From Pseudoselenomonas ruminantium (GTDB lineage: Bacteria; Bacillota; Negativicutes; Selenomonadales; Selenomonadaceae): DNA of 13,277 nt. The stretch spans positions 3,169-16,445 of the forward strand of contig DJYL01000079.1 of NCBI GenBank assembly GCA_002448495.1, in the 5' to 3' direction. The notes under the pieces are model-generated. The model made no database searches and was not told the DNA's origin. It worked only from the letters and a program-made list of their open reading frames with translations. The translations under genes and the position numbers were made by a program. Each line of letters opens with the position of its first letter. Within the stretch, counting starts at the first letter, position 1. Shown one piece after another: positions 12,594 to 13,277 of this stretch.

Positions 12594-13277
12594 TTAGTGA
12601 TTGGCCAGCTGGTAAATCGCGATGGCGGTCTGTTTGTCAATGGGATGGAAATTAGCTACGACCTTAGTGCCGCCGGCGGTGCAGGAGTCGGCCAAGGCTT
12701 CCAGTACATCTTCGCCCTGTACGCCGATGCCCAGTTCGGTGAAGTTTACGGGCATGCCGATTTCTTTGAAGTAGGCGATGGTCGCCTCAATGCCGGCCTT
12801 AGCTCGTTCTTCCTCGGTGCCTTCGGTAATGCCCCAGATTTTGGCGGCAAACTTTGCAAAGCGGGGAATATCATCCCGATAGACGTAATTTGCCCAGGCA
12901 CCCCAGACGGCGGTCAGGCTGGCACCATGCGTTACATCAAAGCGGCCGGAGAGTTCATGGCCCAGCTTGTGGCAGGCAAAGTCCTTGCAGCGCCCCAGTT
13001 CCGTAAGACCGCAGTGGGAGATGGTGCCGGCGTACATGATTTCACTCATGGCATCGTAGTCCGTCTGGTCTTTGAGGGCGCGGCGGGTAGCATCAATCAC
13101 GGTCAGCATCAGGGCTTCGGCAATCCTGTCGGTCAGCAGGTTTTCTTCTTTGACACTGGTGAAATACCGTTCCAGCGTGTGCATGAGTATATCCGAAGTG
13201 CCGCAGATGAGCTGTTTTTGCGGAATGGTGTAAGTAAGTTCTGGATTCATAAAGGCCAGTACGGGGCGGTTGAAGGG
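12594..13277 (-). CDS. Iron-containing alcohol dehydrogenase (butanol dehydrogenase-like), 5' end outside window
   Basis: The last 227 codons of a group III, metal-dependent alcohol dehydrogenase that oxidises or reduces alcohols/aldehydes with NAD(P)H. The frame is open to the window edge; nine codons (PFNRPVLAF) precede the methionine at 13250 and fit the family, so that methionine is internal. Metal-ligand regions are visible: CGTSDILMHTLERYF (Asp and His ligands), the CHKLGHELSGRFDVTHG segment with its histidines, and the following GASLTAVWG. The C-terminal region (FTELGIGVQGEDVLEALADSC, then FHPIDKQTAIAIYQLANH) matches YqhD/Bdh-type members. It is encoded upstream of the acyl-CoA ligase on the same strand. 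The role could be fermentation or aldehyde detoxification; substrate not determinable here. Confidence 0.9.
   Translation of the reverse strand, partial: PFNRPVLAFMNPELTYTIPQKQLICGTSDILMHTLERYFTSVKEENLLTDRIAEALMLTVIDATRRALKDQTDYDAMSEIMYAGTISHCGLTELGRCKDFACHKLGHELSGRFDVTHGASLTAVWGAWANYVYRDDIPRFAKFAAKIWGITEGTEEERAKAGIEATIAYFKEIGMPVNFTELGIGVQGEDVLEALADSCTAGGTKVVANFHPIDKQTAIAIYQLANH

Overview
The window reads as part of a low-to-mid GC anaerobic Bacillota chromosome. My best guess is a Negativicutes lineage such as the Selenomonadaceae, based only on the style of the flavoproteins, the iron alcohol dehydrogenase and the acyl-CoA ligase; no marker gene fixes the taxonomy. Ordinary metabolic genes lie at both ends, and an accessory region of about 9.6 kb (roughly 1307-10930) sits between them.

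Left edge (1-1307): one intact NAD(P)H-dependent FMN/iron-sulfur flavoprotein gene is followed by a chimera of broken flavoprotein and flavodoxin fragments. The flavodoxin fragment runs directly into a frameshifted, internally deleted large serine recombinase (to 1972). A terminator, a strong promoter and a GNAT acetyltransferase (2128-2625) follow.

Centre (2780-10515): two nearly identical 65/66-bp G-rich direct repeats, at 2780-2844 and 10450-10515, bracket a second serine recombinase that has lost its catalytic domain, and then a visibly AT-rich operon. The operon has a clear sigma-A-type promoter and encodes: a WYL-domain regulator; a stand-alone protein with an HsdR-N-type PD-(D/E)XK nuclease domain; a HExxH putative metallopeptidase with a central module and a TPR tail; and a 770-residue fusion of a ScoMcrA-like head, a VSR/DUF559-like nuclease-type domain and a nitrilase (Glu-Lys-Cys) domain. 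A small four-CxxC zinc-ribbon protein follows. I recognise the domains but not the combination as a named system. A WYL regulator, two nuclease-type domains, a McrA-type sensor head and a nitrilase, lying among recombinase debris and an HsdR relic, make this a good candidate for an undescribed anti-phage or anti-plasmid system.

Right edge (10530-13277): beyond the second repeat, a recombinase catalytic-domain fragment is fused in frame to a C-terminal fragment of a type I restriction subunit HsdR, which suggests the site held another defence cassette before. A perfect 15-bp inverted repeat closes the region. On the minus strand follow an AMP-forming acyl-CoA ligase with its own promoter and the 3' part of an iron-containing alcohol dehydrogenase that continues off the window. 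No tRNA, rRNA or CRISPR array was seen.
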